A stretch of 64,000 bases of DNA from SZUA-442 sp963792405 (GTDB lineage Bacteria; Actinomycetota; Acidimicrobiia; Spongiisociales; UBA5794): positions 124,001-188,000 of the forward strand of contig CAWBVU010000001.1 in assembly GCA_963792405.1 (NCBI GenBank), given 5' to 3'. Both the position numbers and the translations under genes were made by a program. The notes beneath the pieces are model-generated. The model did no database searches and was not told where the DNA came from. It saw only the letters and a list, made by a program, of their open reading frames with translations. How positions within the stretch are numbered: the stretch's first letter is position 1; each line of letters begins with the position of its first letter. This document shows positions 8,835 to 18,600 of this stretch, piece after piece.

Positions 8835-8866
8835 TGATCACCGTGCGTGACGCGCCGACGTGATCA
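8835..8866. terminator. Inverted repeat between convergent genes
   Basis: TGATCAC at 8835-8841 is mirrored by GTGATCA at 8860-8866, an imperfect hairpin in the short gap between the cytochrome gene and the convergent ATPase gene; the right arm includes the ATPase stop codon. No T-run follows. A transcription-stop role is only a guess. Confidence 0.3.
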
Positions 8867-11572
8867 GGTCCGCTCGTCGCGTCGGCTTCGGAGCCACTTG
8901 TCCGCCTCGATGACCATGAACACCATGGAGGCCAGTGCGATGACCGCCAGCCACTGGCCGGGCGTGAGGGGCGTCGTGGCGAGGAGGTTCTGGAGCGGCT
9001 GCCATGTCGTCGAGACGACCGTCAGCACCGCGGGGACCCCGAGGATGCCGAGCGCCTTGAGCACGGGCGGGGTGAGGCTGAAATCCGGATCCCTCCGCAC
9101 GGCGAGTCCGGTGAGGAGCGTGCCGAAGGCCATCACGGCGAACGCCATGGTCATCGACACGGTGGCCGCATCCGCCGAGGGTGTGTCGGGTCCCCACAGC
9201 AGGGGGACGAGCGTGGCGAGGAACAGTGACGCCCCGTACATGAGCCACCTGACGATCTCCGGCCGATTCGTCAACGGCATCGAGGGGTCGCGGGGTGGTC
9301 GGTACATCAGACCGGGGTTCACGGGCTCGAGCAGGATCACCACCACCGGCGCCGATGCCACGAGGAAGTTCAGGAACAGCACCATCAGCGGTGTGAGCGC
9401 AACGCCGTTGGCGATGTTCAGGAAGCTCGCCGTGAGGAACAGGGCGACCAGTGAGAGGAGCTGGGACATCTGGTACCGCACGTACAGGACGATCTTCTGG
9501 TAGATGCTGCGACCCAGGCGGATGGCATCGACGAGCGTGCCGAAGTTGTCGTCGGTGAGGATCATCTTGGCGGCCTGCTTCGTGACCTCGGATCCCGATC
9601 CCATCGCGACGCCGATGTCGGCCTGCTTGAGGGCGGCCGCATCGTTGACGGCGTCGCCCGTCATGGCGACGATCATCCCGTCCTCTTGCATCAGGCGAAC
9701 GAGACGGAGCTTGTCCTCGGGTGTGACCCTCGCCAGGACGTGGATGTCGTCCAGCGAGCCCATCACCGTTGCGTCGGACATCTCACGGAACTCCGCGCCG
9801 CTGATGGCGCCCGGCCCCAGCCCGAGCGCCTTGCCGATGGCGCCCGCGGTGGCGACGTGGTCGCCGGTGATCATGCGCACGTCGATGCCCGCCTGATGGG
9901 CGATGCGCACGGCCTCCTTACTGGATGGCCGGAGGGGGTCGATGATCCCGACGAGACCATAGAGACGGAGATCCTCGACGAAGGACATCGGGTCGTCGAG
10001 GCATGCCTGCTCATCCTGTGGCTCGATGATCCGCGAGGCGAACGCGAGGACGCGGAGCCCTTCCGCGCCGAGCCTGGCGTTCGCGGCCTCCACGGCGGTG
10101 CGGGCGTCGGCCATCGGTGTGGAGCCCGTCGTACGGTCGCCCACCGTCGAGCACTTCGCGATGACGACGTCGGGTGCCCCCTTGACGAGCAGGATGAGGT
10201 GTTCGGCGCCGTCGAGCGGGACGCGCTCGACGGTCGCCATGAACTTGTAGCTCGAATCGAACGGCACCTCGGCGAGCCTGGGATACGCACGCCGGGTCTC
10301 CTCGGCGTCGATCCCGAGTTTCGCGGCGAGCACCACGAGCGCCGCCTCGGTCGGGTCGCCGATCACGTCGCCATCGTCGGTGACGATCGCATCCGAGCAC
10401 AGCACGAGCCCATAGGCGAGTCGTGTGAAGTCGTGCTCCGGTTCGCCCGCCACGGCTCGTATGGCTCCCGACTTCGCATAGCCGCTGCCCTCGATCGTGA
10501 ACCAGCTGTCGCCGTGGAAGATGACGCTCGCCATCATCTCGTTCATCGTGAGGGTGCCGGTCTTGTCCGAGTTGATGGCGCTCGTCGACCCGAGCGTCTC
10601 GACGTCGGTCAGGTTCTTGACGACCGCGTGGGCATCGGCGAGCTGCCTCGCGCCGTACGACAGCATGCCCTGCACGAAGGTGGGAAGACCTGTCGGGATG
10701 GCGGAGATCGCCATGGCCGTGCCGAGGAGCAGCACCTCGTCGAACTCCAGCCCGCGGGCGATCCCGATCACGACGATGACCGCCACGGCGCTCCATGCGA
10801 TCGTGCCGAGGACCTTGGTGAGGCTGTCGAGCTCGCGCTGGAGGGGTGATCGTTTGCGGTCGACGGAGGTCAGCATCGACGCGATCTGCCCCATCTGCGT
10901 CGACATCCCCGTGCCGGTCACGACGACCGTCGCCGTTCCCCTGGTGACCGACGTGTTCTGGTAGACCATGTCGGAGCGGTCCCCGAGCGGCACGTCCTCA
11001 TCGGGAAGTGCCGCTGCGTCCTTCGGGATCGGGGCGCTCTCTCCCGTGAGTGCCGCCTCCTGGGTCTCGAGTGTGGCGGACCTGAGGATCCGACCATCAG
11101 CAGGCACGAGGTCACCCGCCTCGAGCAGGATGATGTCGCCCGGCACCAGATCAGTGGAGGGAACCATGGTGGACGCGCCGTCCCTCCGGACGGTGGCTTG
11201 GGGGATCTGCATCTTCGCGAGGGCGTCGACGGCTTCCTTGGCCTTGAGCTCCTGGCGGGCACCCATGACCACGTTGAGGAGGACGAGCATCCCGACGAGC
11301 ACCCCGGTGGCGATCTCGCCGAGCAGGAGGCTGACGACCGCCACGGCGAGGAGCATCAGGTTCATCGGATCGACCACCTGATGCATCGCGATCGCGAGCT
11401 TCGACGGGGGCGCCTCGGACTGCAGCTCGTTCGGACCGTAGGTGCCCAGTCGTGAGGCGGCCTCGGCCGTGCTCAGACCGTTGGTTGCGTCCGTGCCGAG
11501 CCTCGCGACGGCCTCGTCACCGTCGAGTGCGTACCAGCGAGCTGCCTGCTGTGGTCCGCCTCCGCCCGCCAT
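8864..11572 (-). CDS. P2-type cation-transporting P-type ATPase
   Basis: This 902-residue pump has the usual order: N-terminal cation-ATPase domain, actuator with LTGESAP (about 175-181), phosphorylation motif DKTGTLT (Asp336), nucleotide domain with KGAPDVV, hinge MTGDAVNDAAALKQADIG, and C-terminal helices. It resembles the Ca2+/PMR1/CtpF group. In helix 4 the ion-site motif is IPTGLP, where calcium and sodium pumps have IPEGLP, so the acidic ligand is replaced by Thr and the transported ion is uncertain. The ATG at 11572 follows GGAGGTGGGG. It is convergent with the nos cluster and may be functionally unrelated. Confidence 0.9.
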   Translation of the reverse strand: MAGGGGPQQAARWYALDGDEAVARLGTDATNGLSTAEAASRLGTYGPNELQSEAPPSKLAIAMHQVVDPMNLMLLAVAVVSLLLGEIATGVLVGMLVLLNVVMGARQELKAKEAVDALAKMQIPQATVRRDGASTMVPSTDLVPGDIILLEAGDLVPADGRILRSATLETQEAALTGESAPIPKDAAALPDEDVPLGDRSDMVYQNTSVTRGTATVVVTGTGMSTQMGQIASMLTSVDRKRSPLQRELDSLTKVLGTIAWSAVAVIVVIGIARGLEFDEVLLLGTAMAISAIPTGLPTFVQGMLSYGARQLADAHAVVKNLTDVETLGSTSAINSDKTGTLTMNEMMASVIFHGDSWFTIEGSGYAKSGAIRAVAGEPEHDFTRLAYGLVLCSDAIVTDDGDVIGDPTEAALVVLAAKLGIDAEETRRAYPRLAEVPFDSSYKFMATVERVPLDGAEHLILLVKGAPDVVIAKCSTVGDRTTGSTPMADARTAVEAANARLGAEGLRVLAFASRIIEPQDEQACLDDPMSFVEDLRLYGLVGIIDPLRPSSKEAVRIAHQAGIDVRMITGDHVATAGAIGKALGLGPGAISGAEFREMSDATVMGSLDDIHVLARVTPEDKLRLVRLMQEDGMIVAMTGDAVNDAAALKQADIGVAMGSGSEVTKQAAKMILTDDNFGTLVDAIRLGRSIYQKIVLYVRYQMSQLLSLVALFLTASFLNIANGVALTPLMVLFLNFLVASAPVVVILLEPVNPGLMYRPPRDPSMPLTNRPEIVRWLMYGASLFLATLVPLLWGPDTPSADAATVSMTMAFAVMAFGTLLTGLAVRRDPDFSLTPPVLKALGILGVPAVLTVVSTTWQPLQNLLATTPLTPGQWLAVIALASMVFMVIEADKWLRSRRDERT

Positions 11573-11655
11573 GTCCCCACCTCCAGAGTTTCTCGCCGGA
11601 CTCTAGATTCACCAGGGTGCCCGGGAGGCGTCGTCCGTGGTGGCTGGCCGCCGAC

Positions 11656-12933
11656 TCAGGCGGCGTGATGACCCGACTCGGCATCCGCTGCGACGGTGTG
11701 TCCCCTCACGAGGTCGCGCACATAGAGCGCAATTCCGACCAGCAGCGCGGTCCCCATGATCGGCGTCGCGATCCGTTTGAGTATGGGGCTGACGGTGAGG
11801 AGCCCGATCACAAACCCCGTGATGCCGATGTTGACCCCCCACATGATGATGCGGTCCGCCGTAGCGGGCGCCTCCCTTCCGAGCATTCGGAGGGCGATGA
11901 CGCCGAACAGCAGGTTGGTCATCACGCCGATGAACATCGTGTGGTCGAAGGCCAGGAGGAGCCCCAGCTCCGCCTCGGTGAGGGCGTCGAAGTCCATGGC
12001 CCCGCTGACCACCCGTGTGATGAGGACGGTGCCGAGGACCAGGTAGGCCACGAGGAAGATCGTGCTGATCCTTGGGTAGGCACCCGTTCCCGCGCCCCGC
12101 CATCCCGAGGGGAGCAGCTCGCTGCGGTACCGCACGACCATGATCACGACCCCGACGATCATCAGCAGGTTCGCCGGGCCGAGCAGTTCCTCCTCGAGCC
12201 CGCTCACAAATCCGATGTTGGCGAGCATCCCGGCGGCGAACAGGATCCACATCTGGGCGACCCCGAGACGGCTGTCCGCCCACGGCACGTGGTCCCGGAA
12301 CAGCCACTCGGCGATCGCCATGGCGGCAAGGATCAGGAACCCGATGACCATCGCGGGCGGATGGCCCTCGGCGACCCGCGCCGAGGTGTCGGCGTCGAGG
12401 CCCGGGATCTCCCCCTGCGAGGTGTAGATCCCGAGGAGGACGCCGAGGACGGCCCCGATCATCAGGGAGATCCACGCCAGCAGCAGCCCGAGTCGAGCCA
12501 CGCTGCTCTGGTGGGCCGCGGCGTTCCTACGGAACAGCCACACCGCGAACCACACGACGACGACGAACAGGATCGTCCCCGCGATCGGCCGCTGGATCCT
12601 GTCACCTGGGATGCGATCCCCCGCGAGGAAGGCCGCGACGTAGAGGGCGATGGCGCCGGCCATGGCCCAGGCCATCGTGCGGGTACGGCCCGCTTCGCCC
12701 ATGTTCGCGCTATCGCCGGCGAACATCAGGAGCGCGGCACCGCTCACGGCGAGGGTGATCCATCCGAGGGTTCCCGCGTGGACGTGGGTGATGAGGGTGT
12801 CGTGGTCCGGCGTGTAGAGGTCGAGTCCATTGAGGATCCCGATGACGATCGTGATCACGAACAGCAACAGTGCCGAGACGAAGGTGATCCTGGCGGCAGA
12901 CCAGGCGGGCGCGCGCATGACAGAACCGGGCAT
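11656..12933 (-). CDS. 12-helix heme-copper-oxidase-like membrane protein
   Basis: This 425-residue protein has about twelve transmembrane helices. Histidines lie where heme-copper oxidase subunit I or NnrS-type proteins bind metal: helix 2 THVHAGTLGW, helix 6 EGHPPAMVIGF and helix 10 FDHTMFIG. The double histidine of canonical oxidase helix 7 is absent, so it is not a standard oxidase or NO reductase. An NO-related or heme-handling membrane protein is possible. The start at 12933 has a GGGAGA site. A cytochrome c lipoprotein gene is divergent, 143 bp away, suggesting a redox partner. Confidence 0.6.
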   Translation of the reverse strand: MPGSVMRAPAWSAARITFVSALLLFVITIVIGILNGLDLYTPDHDTLITHVHAGTLGWITLAVSGAALLMFAGDSANMGEAGRTRTMAWAMAGAIALYVAAFLAGDRIPGDRIQRPIAGTILFVVVVWFAVWLFRRNAAAHQSSVARLGLLLAWISLMIGAVLGVLLGIYTSQGEIPGLDADTSARVAEGHPPAMVIGFLILAAMAIAEWLFRDHVPWADSRLGVAQMWILFAAGMLANIGFVSGLEEELLGPANLLMIVGVVIMVVRYRSELLPSGWRGAGTGAYPRISTIFLVAYLVLGTVLITRVVSGAMDFDALTEAELGLLLAFDHTMFIGVMTNLLFGVIALRMLGREAPATADRIIMWGVNIGITGFVIGLLTVSPILKRIATPIMGTALLVGIALYVRDLVRGHTVAADAESGHHAA

Positions 12934-13039
12934 CGTTGGGTCTCCCGTTCCCTCGATGAAACTGTCCTTCCCTGGGGCTGATCGTAGCTCTCGACGGCAG
13001 CGGATTCGGGGATGGTGCCGGGCCGATTCGGTCCCCGGC

Positions 13040-13045
13040 TACCGT
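13040..13045 (+). promoter_or_regulatory. -10 box TACCGT of the cytochrome c gene
   Basis: TACCGT preceded by GGC, 31 bp upstream of the ATG at 13077, which itself has a GTGAGGA ribosome site. It matches the TANNNT boxes found elsewhere in the window. Confidence 0.4.
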
Positions 13046-13076
13046 GGAGGGGCAACTCCGTGTCGGGTGAGGAACC

Positions 13077-13508
13077 ATGCGAGCCATCATCGTGATCGTT
13101 GTCGTGGCCGCTGTCGCCACCGCCGGTTGCGGCGGCTCGGAGGACGCGACGGGCCCCTACCTCGAAGGGCGCGCCATCTACGGGGACATCTGTTCGGCCT
13201 GTCATGGCGGTGCAGGTCGGGGCGGTGTCGGCCCGGACCTCTCGGGTGTCCTCGAGACGTTCCCCGAATGCTCCGAGCACATGCGTTGGGTCTCCCTCGG
13301 GTCGGAGGGGTGGACGGATGAGGTCGGCCCGACCTACGGCGCCACGAACACGCCTGTGGAAGGGCAGATGCCCTCGATGGCAGCGCGGCTCACCCCGGAA
13401 CAGATCGCCGCCGTCGCCGTGTACGAACGTTCGAGATTCGGCGGCCTCACCGAGGACGAGGCCATCGGTGAGTGCATCGCCACACCGCAGGCAGGCCCCG
13501 GCGGATAG
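13077..13508 (+). CDS. Cytochrome c lipoprotein
   Basis: This 143-residue protein has a lipobox-like ending (VATAGC), heme motif CSACH about 40 residues in, and a candidate axial methionine in EGQMPSM. It is a single-heme class I cytochrome on the outer face. Two additional cysteines (in PECSEH and GECIAT) lie outside the heme motif and might form a disulfide. It is divergent from the 12-helix heme-copper-like protein, consistent with electron transfer to it, but this is inferred from position only. Confidence 0.82.
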   Translation: MRAIIVIVVVAAVATAGCGGSEDATGPYLEGRAIYGDICSACHGGAGRGGVGPDLSGVLETFPECSEHMRWVSLGSEGWTDEVGPTYGATNTPVEGQMPSMAARLTPEQIAAVAVYERSRFGGLTEDEAIGECIATPQAGPGG

Positions 13509-13556
13509 GGCCGCCTCGACCATGTCCGATTCGGCGAGTGGTCCTCGCCCTCTGGA

Positions 13557-14129
13557 TCAGATGGGGCTGATCAGGTGGATGTCCTCTGGCTCCTCGGCGA
13601 GGAGCACCGGGTGGGGCGTCGGCGCCACATGGCAGCCCATCTCCGTGTAGAAGCCGACGGCTGAAGCCGACGGCGTCGCCGACACGTACATGGAGCGTGC
13701 TCCTGCCTCCCTTGCGAGGGAGACGCAGCGGTCCCACAGCGCACGGGCGATGCCCATCCGGCGGAACGGCCTGCTGACGTGGAGGAATACGAGCCAAGCC
13801 ATGTCGGCGTCGAATCGCTCCTCGACGATGGCCACGCCCGCGATACGACCGTCCACCTCCGCCCCGAGGAGGCGTGCGCCTCGTTCGAGGATCGGTGCGA
13901 GGCCCTCGACGAGCGCACCGACGCTGTGGGGCCCGGATCCATCGTGGGACCACGCCGGCACGTCGAGGTCGACGGATCGAGCGATGAGCTCGCCGCCGCG
14001 GGCGGTGTACAGGATGTCGATGTGCTCGGACCGGTCGATGTCGGAGAGGATGTCGAGCCGTTCCGGCGGCAGTTCGTGGATCTCGATGGCTCCGCCTGGT
14101 TCCTTGATCCCTTCTCGACCGACCGTCAC
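13557..14129 (-). CDS. GNAT-family acetyltransferase
   Basis: This 190-residue protein has the GNAT fold: beta-4 (AWLVFLHVSRPFRRMGIARAL) includes the acetyl-CoA loop RRMGIA, followed by ARSMYVSATPSASAVGFYTEMGC, the usual beta-5/helix-4 end. The substrate is unknown. It begins with GTG at 14129, overlapping the DUF1801 gene stop by GTGA, so the two are coupled. It converges on the cytochrome c gene with about 50 bp between. Confidence 0.85.
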   Translation of the reverse strand: MTVGREGIKEPGGAIEIHELPPERLDILSDIDRSEHIDILYTARGGELIARSVDLDVPAWSHDGSGPHSVGALVEGLAPILERGARLLGAEVDGRIAGVAIVEERFDADMAWLVFLHVSRPFRRMGIARALWDRCVSLAREAGARSMYVSATPSASAVGFYTEMGCHVAPTPHPVLLAEEPEDIHLISPI

Positions 14130-14470
14130 GTCGGATCGAGCTCTTCGAGCCGTGCGTCGATGAGGCGTTGCACGAGTGCCTCCGGCAGGGGTGCATCGAT
14201 CGGGAACCTCAGCGTGCCCTTCGACCAGTCGTAGCCCTCGAGCTCGTCGGTGAGCCGTGTCAGGACCGAACCCGAGTGCGGGAAGTAGCTGCAGTGGCGT
14301 TTCGCATGCGCGTAGCCCGCGATGGATGTGTCGCCGATCCTGAACGCCGGCACGCCGTAGGACATCGCCTCGGTCGCCTCGGGCAGGATCGCTCGCAGGG
14401 TCTGCCGAAGCTGCCCCAGGGTGGTGCGCTGCGGCTCGGGCGCGGCATCCAGATACTCGTCGACGGTCAT
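14126..14470 (-). CDS. DUF1801 (YdhG-like) protein
   Basis: This 114-residue protein starts MTVDEYLDAAPEPQR and contains ILPEATEAMSYGVPAFRI, the DUF1801 hallmark, and the ending RFPIDAPLPEALVQRLIDARLEEL. Related proteins are proposed iron chaperones or simply uncharacterised. The ATG at 14470 has GAGGAGC upstream and a TAGCGT box at 14497-14502; the longer open frame reaching 15334 runs antisense to other genes and is not real. Confidence 0.83.
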   Translation of the reverse strand: MTVDEYLDAAPEPQRTTLGQLRQTLRAILPEATEAMSYGVPAFRIGDTSIAGYAHAKRHCSYFPHSGSVLTRLTDELEGYDWSKGTLRFPIDAPLPEALVQRLIDARLEELDPT

Positions 14471-14496
14471 GTGCTCCTCGGACGTCGTCGCGCGCG

Positions 14497-14502
14497 ACGC
14501 TA
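14497..14502 (-). promoter_or_regulatory. -10 box TAGCGT of the DUF1801 gene
   Basis: TAGCGT on the minus strand, 26 bp before the ATG at 14470. It is the same hexamer as in the leaderless promoters, but here a leader with a ribosome site separates it from the gene. Confidence 0.4.
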
Positions 14503-14605
14503 GTCGCGGCGCCCCTCCCGCGAGAGATCCCTCTCCGCGCGGGCGATCCCGCCGGTAGTGTCCACGCAGGTTCGCTGCATGCCCAACGCGAAGCGAGGAG
14601 CCATC

Positions 14606-14887
14606 ATGATCATGTCCGTCGCCCACGCCCCCGTCGGAGAATCCGAACGCGACAACGTCTTCGGTGAATGGTCCGACCTCGTCGTCGGAGAGCGCCCCTC
14701 GGGCCTCGTTGACTGCTACCTCCTCGAGACGGACGGGGTCGTCCAGATCGCTGCGCTGTGGACCAGCCGTGAGGATCACGACCGGGCCGTACACGAGGCG
14801 TCGAACCACCCGGCCTACGCCGTCTTCGAGGCATCGGGGATCGACCCCACGCACAGCATCTACACCGTCGTCGGGAGGCTCGGATAG
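14606..14887 (+). CDS. Dimeric alpha-beta barrel (ABM-like) protein
   Basis: This 93-residue protein reads IMIMSVAHAPVGESERDN near its start and DCYLLETDGVVQIAALWTSREDHDRAV in the middle, the pattern of antibiotic-biosynthesis-monooxygenase-like ferredoxin-fold proteins. No catalytic residue can be assigned, so it may act on a small molecule or only bind one. The ATG at 14606 follows GCGAGGAG; a TAGTGT box lies at 14556-14561. It stands alone, divergent from the DUF1801 gene. Confidence 0.65.
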   Translation: MIMSVAHAPVGESERDNVFGEWSDLVVGERPSGLVDCYLLETDGVVQIAALWTSREDHDRAVHEASNHPAYAVFEASGIDPTHSIYTVVGRLG

Positions 14888-14965
14888 GCCGCATGCGTCC
14901 GCGGCCGCCTGCGCACCCACGCGAACGGATTGTCCCTTCGGTGTCCGCTCGGCGAGACTGACGGC

Positions 14966-15607
14966 ATGGATCCCGACCGTCGCGCGACCGATGTCAACGA
15001 GTTCGTGGAGCACCTGGCGTTCACGACGACGCTCAAGGACGGCACCCCGGTGCGTGTGCGCCCCATCGCGCCGAAGGACAGGGACCGTCTCGCTCGAGGG
15101 TGGGAGAACCTCTCCGCCCGCTCGCGCTACCTGCGCTTCCTCCAGTCCAAGCCGAGGCTCAGCGAGAGGGATCTGACGTATCTCACGGAGATCGACTACG
15201 ACGACCACTTCGCATGGGCAGCCGAGACCCTCGACTCGCCGGACCCACCCGGCGTGGGCATCGCCCGGTACATCAGGACCGAGGACGACCCCAGCGTCGC
15301 CGAGGCCGCCCTCGCCGTCGTGGACGAACAGCAAAGGAAGGGCCTCGGGCGGATCCTCCTACAGGCGCTCGCCGATGCTGCACACGCCAATGGGATCGAG
15401 CGGTTCCGGGCCTACGTCTCGATGGACAACCAGCAGGTCCTCGATGCCCTCACGGCCATCGGCGCGACGAAGTCGTATGCAGATGACGGCATGGTCAGGC
15501 TCGAGCTTCCCGTTCCGACGAAGGCCATCGAGGACTCACCGCTGTACATGGCGCTGCGCACCGTGGCAATCGATCACGCGAGCGGTCGGGACCCGGGAAC
15601 CGGCTGA
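14966..15607 (+). CDS. GNAT acetyltransferase, Pat-like domain
   Basis: This 213-residue protein starts MDPDRRATDVNEF, then has DGTPVRVRPIAPKDRDRL and SRYLRFL, the N-terminal pattern shared with the acetyltransferase domain of protein lysine acetylases, and the acetyl-CoA loop QQRKGLGRILL. It could acetylate a protein or a small molecule; no regulatory domain is fused. The ATG at 14966 is chosen over the frame start at 14930 because family homology begins just after it, though no strong ribosome site is visible. Confidence 0.8.
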   Translation: MDPDRRATDVNEFVEHLAFTTTLKDGTPVRVRPIAPKDRDRLARGWENLSARSRYLRFLQSKPRLSERDLTYLTEIDYDDHFAWAAETLDSPDPPGVGIARYIRTEDDPSVAEAALAVVDEQQRKGLGRILLQALADAAHANGIERFRAYVSMDNQQVLDALTAIGATKSYADDGMVRLELPVPTKAIEDSPLYMALRTVAIDHASGRDPGTG

Positions 15608-15636
15608 GGCCGTTCAGTCACCGCGGAGCGGTCCGG

Positions 15637-18600
15637 TCAGCTCGCGATGTGGGACCGAATACCGACGACCTCACCCGTACGGGCGAACACCTTGGCGCTC
15701 AGATCCCTCCCGAGTGAACGGCCGTCGATGCGGAGCACCTCTCCGTTCGAGAGCTCGACCTCGATCCGAGCGTCCCCGTCGCCGCGATGCACGGTGATGG
15801 GGACCTGACAGACGGTCAGTCCGAGGGACCCCTCGGGCAGATCGACGGTGCGCCACGACATCTCTGCGTCGAACACGGACCACACACGCGGATCGGGAAC
15901 CGGCTCCGAATCGCTGATGAACGTCGCGTCGAAGACGATCTCGCCTCGGTCGACGATCACGCCGAGCTCGGCGGGACGCACGAGGATCTCCTCCTTCACG
16001 AGTCCCGTCATCCCCGGTTGCTGGGCTCCGGCGTGGGAGGGCGTGTGCGAGTAGGGATCGATCGGGATCGCTCCGTGCTCGACGGGGGTCTTGTTGAAGC
16101 CGAGCCCGGACCGCACACGCCAATAGGCCGCGACCAAGCGCTCGAGCGCCTCGGACGATGCTCCCTCGCCGGCCAACCGGAGTGTGGACTCCTGGATCGC
16201 CACGAGGAGCTTGGCCACCATGTGCCAGTAGATCGATCCGATGCCTTCATAGCCGTACATCGACCCCGACCGGCCGGTATACGAGTGATGGCCAAAGACC
16301 TCCTCGTAGGTGCGAACGGTGGCGCCCCGGTGGGTATGGACCAGACCCCTATACGTCGCATCGTCGGCGAGGCGATCGAGCCGGCCCTCCAACACGTCCT
16401 TCTGCGACATCTCAGCGCTGAAGCGGACGTGACCCTCACCGTCGCGGACGACGATCGAGCGATCCCCTCGATCGAGGAGCTGTCGCAGCAGGGGGTTCTC
16501 GTCGATGCTCGGCGTCGGCACGACGTTGCGCTCGAGGAATGGGGGCAGGACCCGCGCCGGGTAGAGCAGGAAGCTCTGCTGATCGGGGCGGTACATCGCG
16601 CTGGCGAACAGCGCATCGACGACGTCTGCGCACCGATCCGCATCGAGGACACCGCTCTCGATCACGGCGACCTGACCCTCCAACATCTCCCCGAGGTGCT
16701 CCACCGTCGCCCTGTCGCCGTCGTCGGAGATGTGGATGAGGTTGTAGGAGTCGTACAGCCCATCTGCTCGACGCGAGCGCGCGATCGTGGCGTCGAGGTG
16801 TGTGATCGCGGCACCACACATCGCATCGATGTCCGACAACGCCACGTCCCGCATCCCGCTGAAGCCATCGGTGTAGACGATGTCGCGGTACTCGGAGAAG
16901 GCTCGACCCAGGGCATCCATGAGCCGCTTGCGTCCGAGGTCGCCTGCCTCTCCCTCCGCGACGACCGGTGTCGTGGAGAAGATGGAGGACACCGCACCGA
17001 GCCACGTCGCGACCTCGCGTGACATCGCGACGGTGGCATCAGATCCGGTGACGAGGCGGTGGAGGTAGACCAGGTAGGCACGAAGCTGGTACAGGGTCAC
17101 CATCGACAGGCCGTAGCCGACGAGGGCGTTGTTCGCATCGTTCCATTCGGGCCGCTGGGTGTTCATCCAGATCCCCCCGTCCGGCACGAAGTTCGACAGC
17201 TTCGCCAAGGCGGGGACGACGAGCTTCTCGGCAAGGGTCACGTGATGGATGGCCCCGTCGCGCCACACGAACCTCCCGTCCGAGCCGATCGCCTCGACAC
17301 GTGCCGCGGTCGCTGCCGCGGCCTCCTCGTCGAAGTCGATCGTCGCCTTCGGGTCCTCCAGGATGCGCGGATACGTCGCGATCCGGTATGGCACGTCGGC
17401 ATACGTGAAACGTGCAGCCTCGAGGAGGCTCCCGATCGTCCCGGGCGCGTACCGGTCCGCAGCCTCGAGGAGGCGGTGGAGATACACGATCTGGTGGTCA
17501 CCCCAGTACCCGATGTTGCTCCAGGGGTCGTCGGGATCGGGGACCTCCCAGTCGATCCCTTCGCTGGTGATCCGGTACGGGTTGAACCCGTCGGGCGTCG
17601 ATGCGTCGACGAACACCGAGACGAGGTCGGGGAGATAGGCGGGGAAGCTCGCGGACATCGCTTCCCAGTTCTGGAAGATGTCCCTCCAGTTCCCCTCGAA
17701 GTACCGCACGGGGTTCCCATCGTCGTCCGTGGTCCGGATCGAGAACGTGTTCCACGGGCGGCTCGGGTCGCCGTGCCTGCGAGAGAACGAGAACGGCAGG
17801 TACTCGCGGCAGAGGCGCTGGAGGTCGACATCCGCCGTGTCGTCGGCGGCGGCCACCAGGTCGCTCCTGGCCGCTTCGGGCCCCAACGCCGCGAGCATGC
17901 CCAGGTGCCGTTCCGCGACGCCGCGGTTCCGCCGCTCCAGGTAGTCCTGGAAGGCCCGCGTGTCGACGAGGTACCCATCCAATGGCACCCCTCCGCGCAT
18001 GACGTTGTAGGTGACGTTCGAGAAGTGATGGGAGGTCGCGATCTCATCATTCGTGTACTGGCAGGCGTCGGCTCGGGCCATGATCTCCTTCAATGACCGG
18101 GTTCCTGCGCGGATCGAGGCGGCCAGGTCGCCTGCCTTGTCCGACATCAGGCGAAGCCGCGCCATGAGGGACACGACGTCCGGTTGATCGAGCCCGACAT
18201 CGGCCACGATCGACCATGTCTCACTCGCTCCCGGTTCGAGGTCGAGCGTGCCCTGGAGGACGTACGCACCCTGCATGCCGGTGACGAGGTGTCCGTGATG
18301 GCCATCCGGGTGGATGGTTTGGTGCCAGGCGTCCGGGTGGAGCGACACCGAGGCACCGACCATGCCGGTGGACCATGCCGTGGTCGCTCGAAGGGCCTCG
18401 GCGGGCTCCGCTCGGTCGGTCATGAGGGACTCGAGCGAGAGCACGGCGAGGCGCTGGTCCGGATCGATCAGCTCGCTGCGCTTGTAGGCGTTGGAGAGAT
18501 TGCCCCTCGGGAGGTAGATGGAGGGATCCAGGCCGTACGGGAGGATGTTGCGAATCCCGTCGGTGACCTCGACCGTGCATCGCGAGGAACCGTCATTGGT

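Noticed and set aside
11452..12981. 509-codon plus-strand frame opposite the heme-copper-like gene
   Set aside because: Made of Arg/Asp/Gly/His runs from reading a membrane-protein gene backwards; the minus-strand frame has clear transmembrane helices and a ribosome site.
14471..15334. Long upstream extension of the DUF1801 frame to 15334
   Set aside because: It runs antisense to the ABM-like and GNAT genes; homology and a ribosome site begin at 14470.
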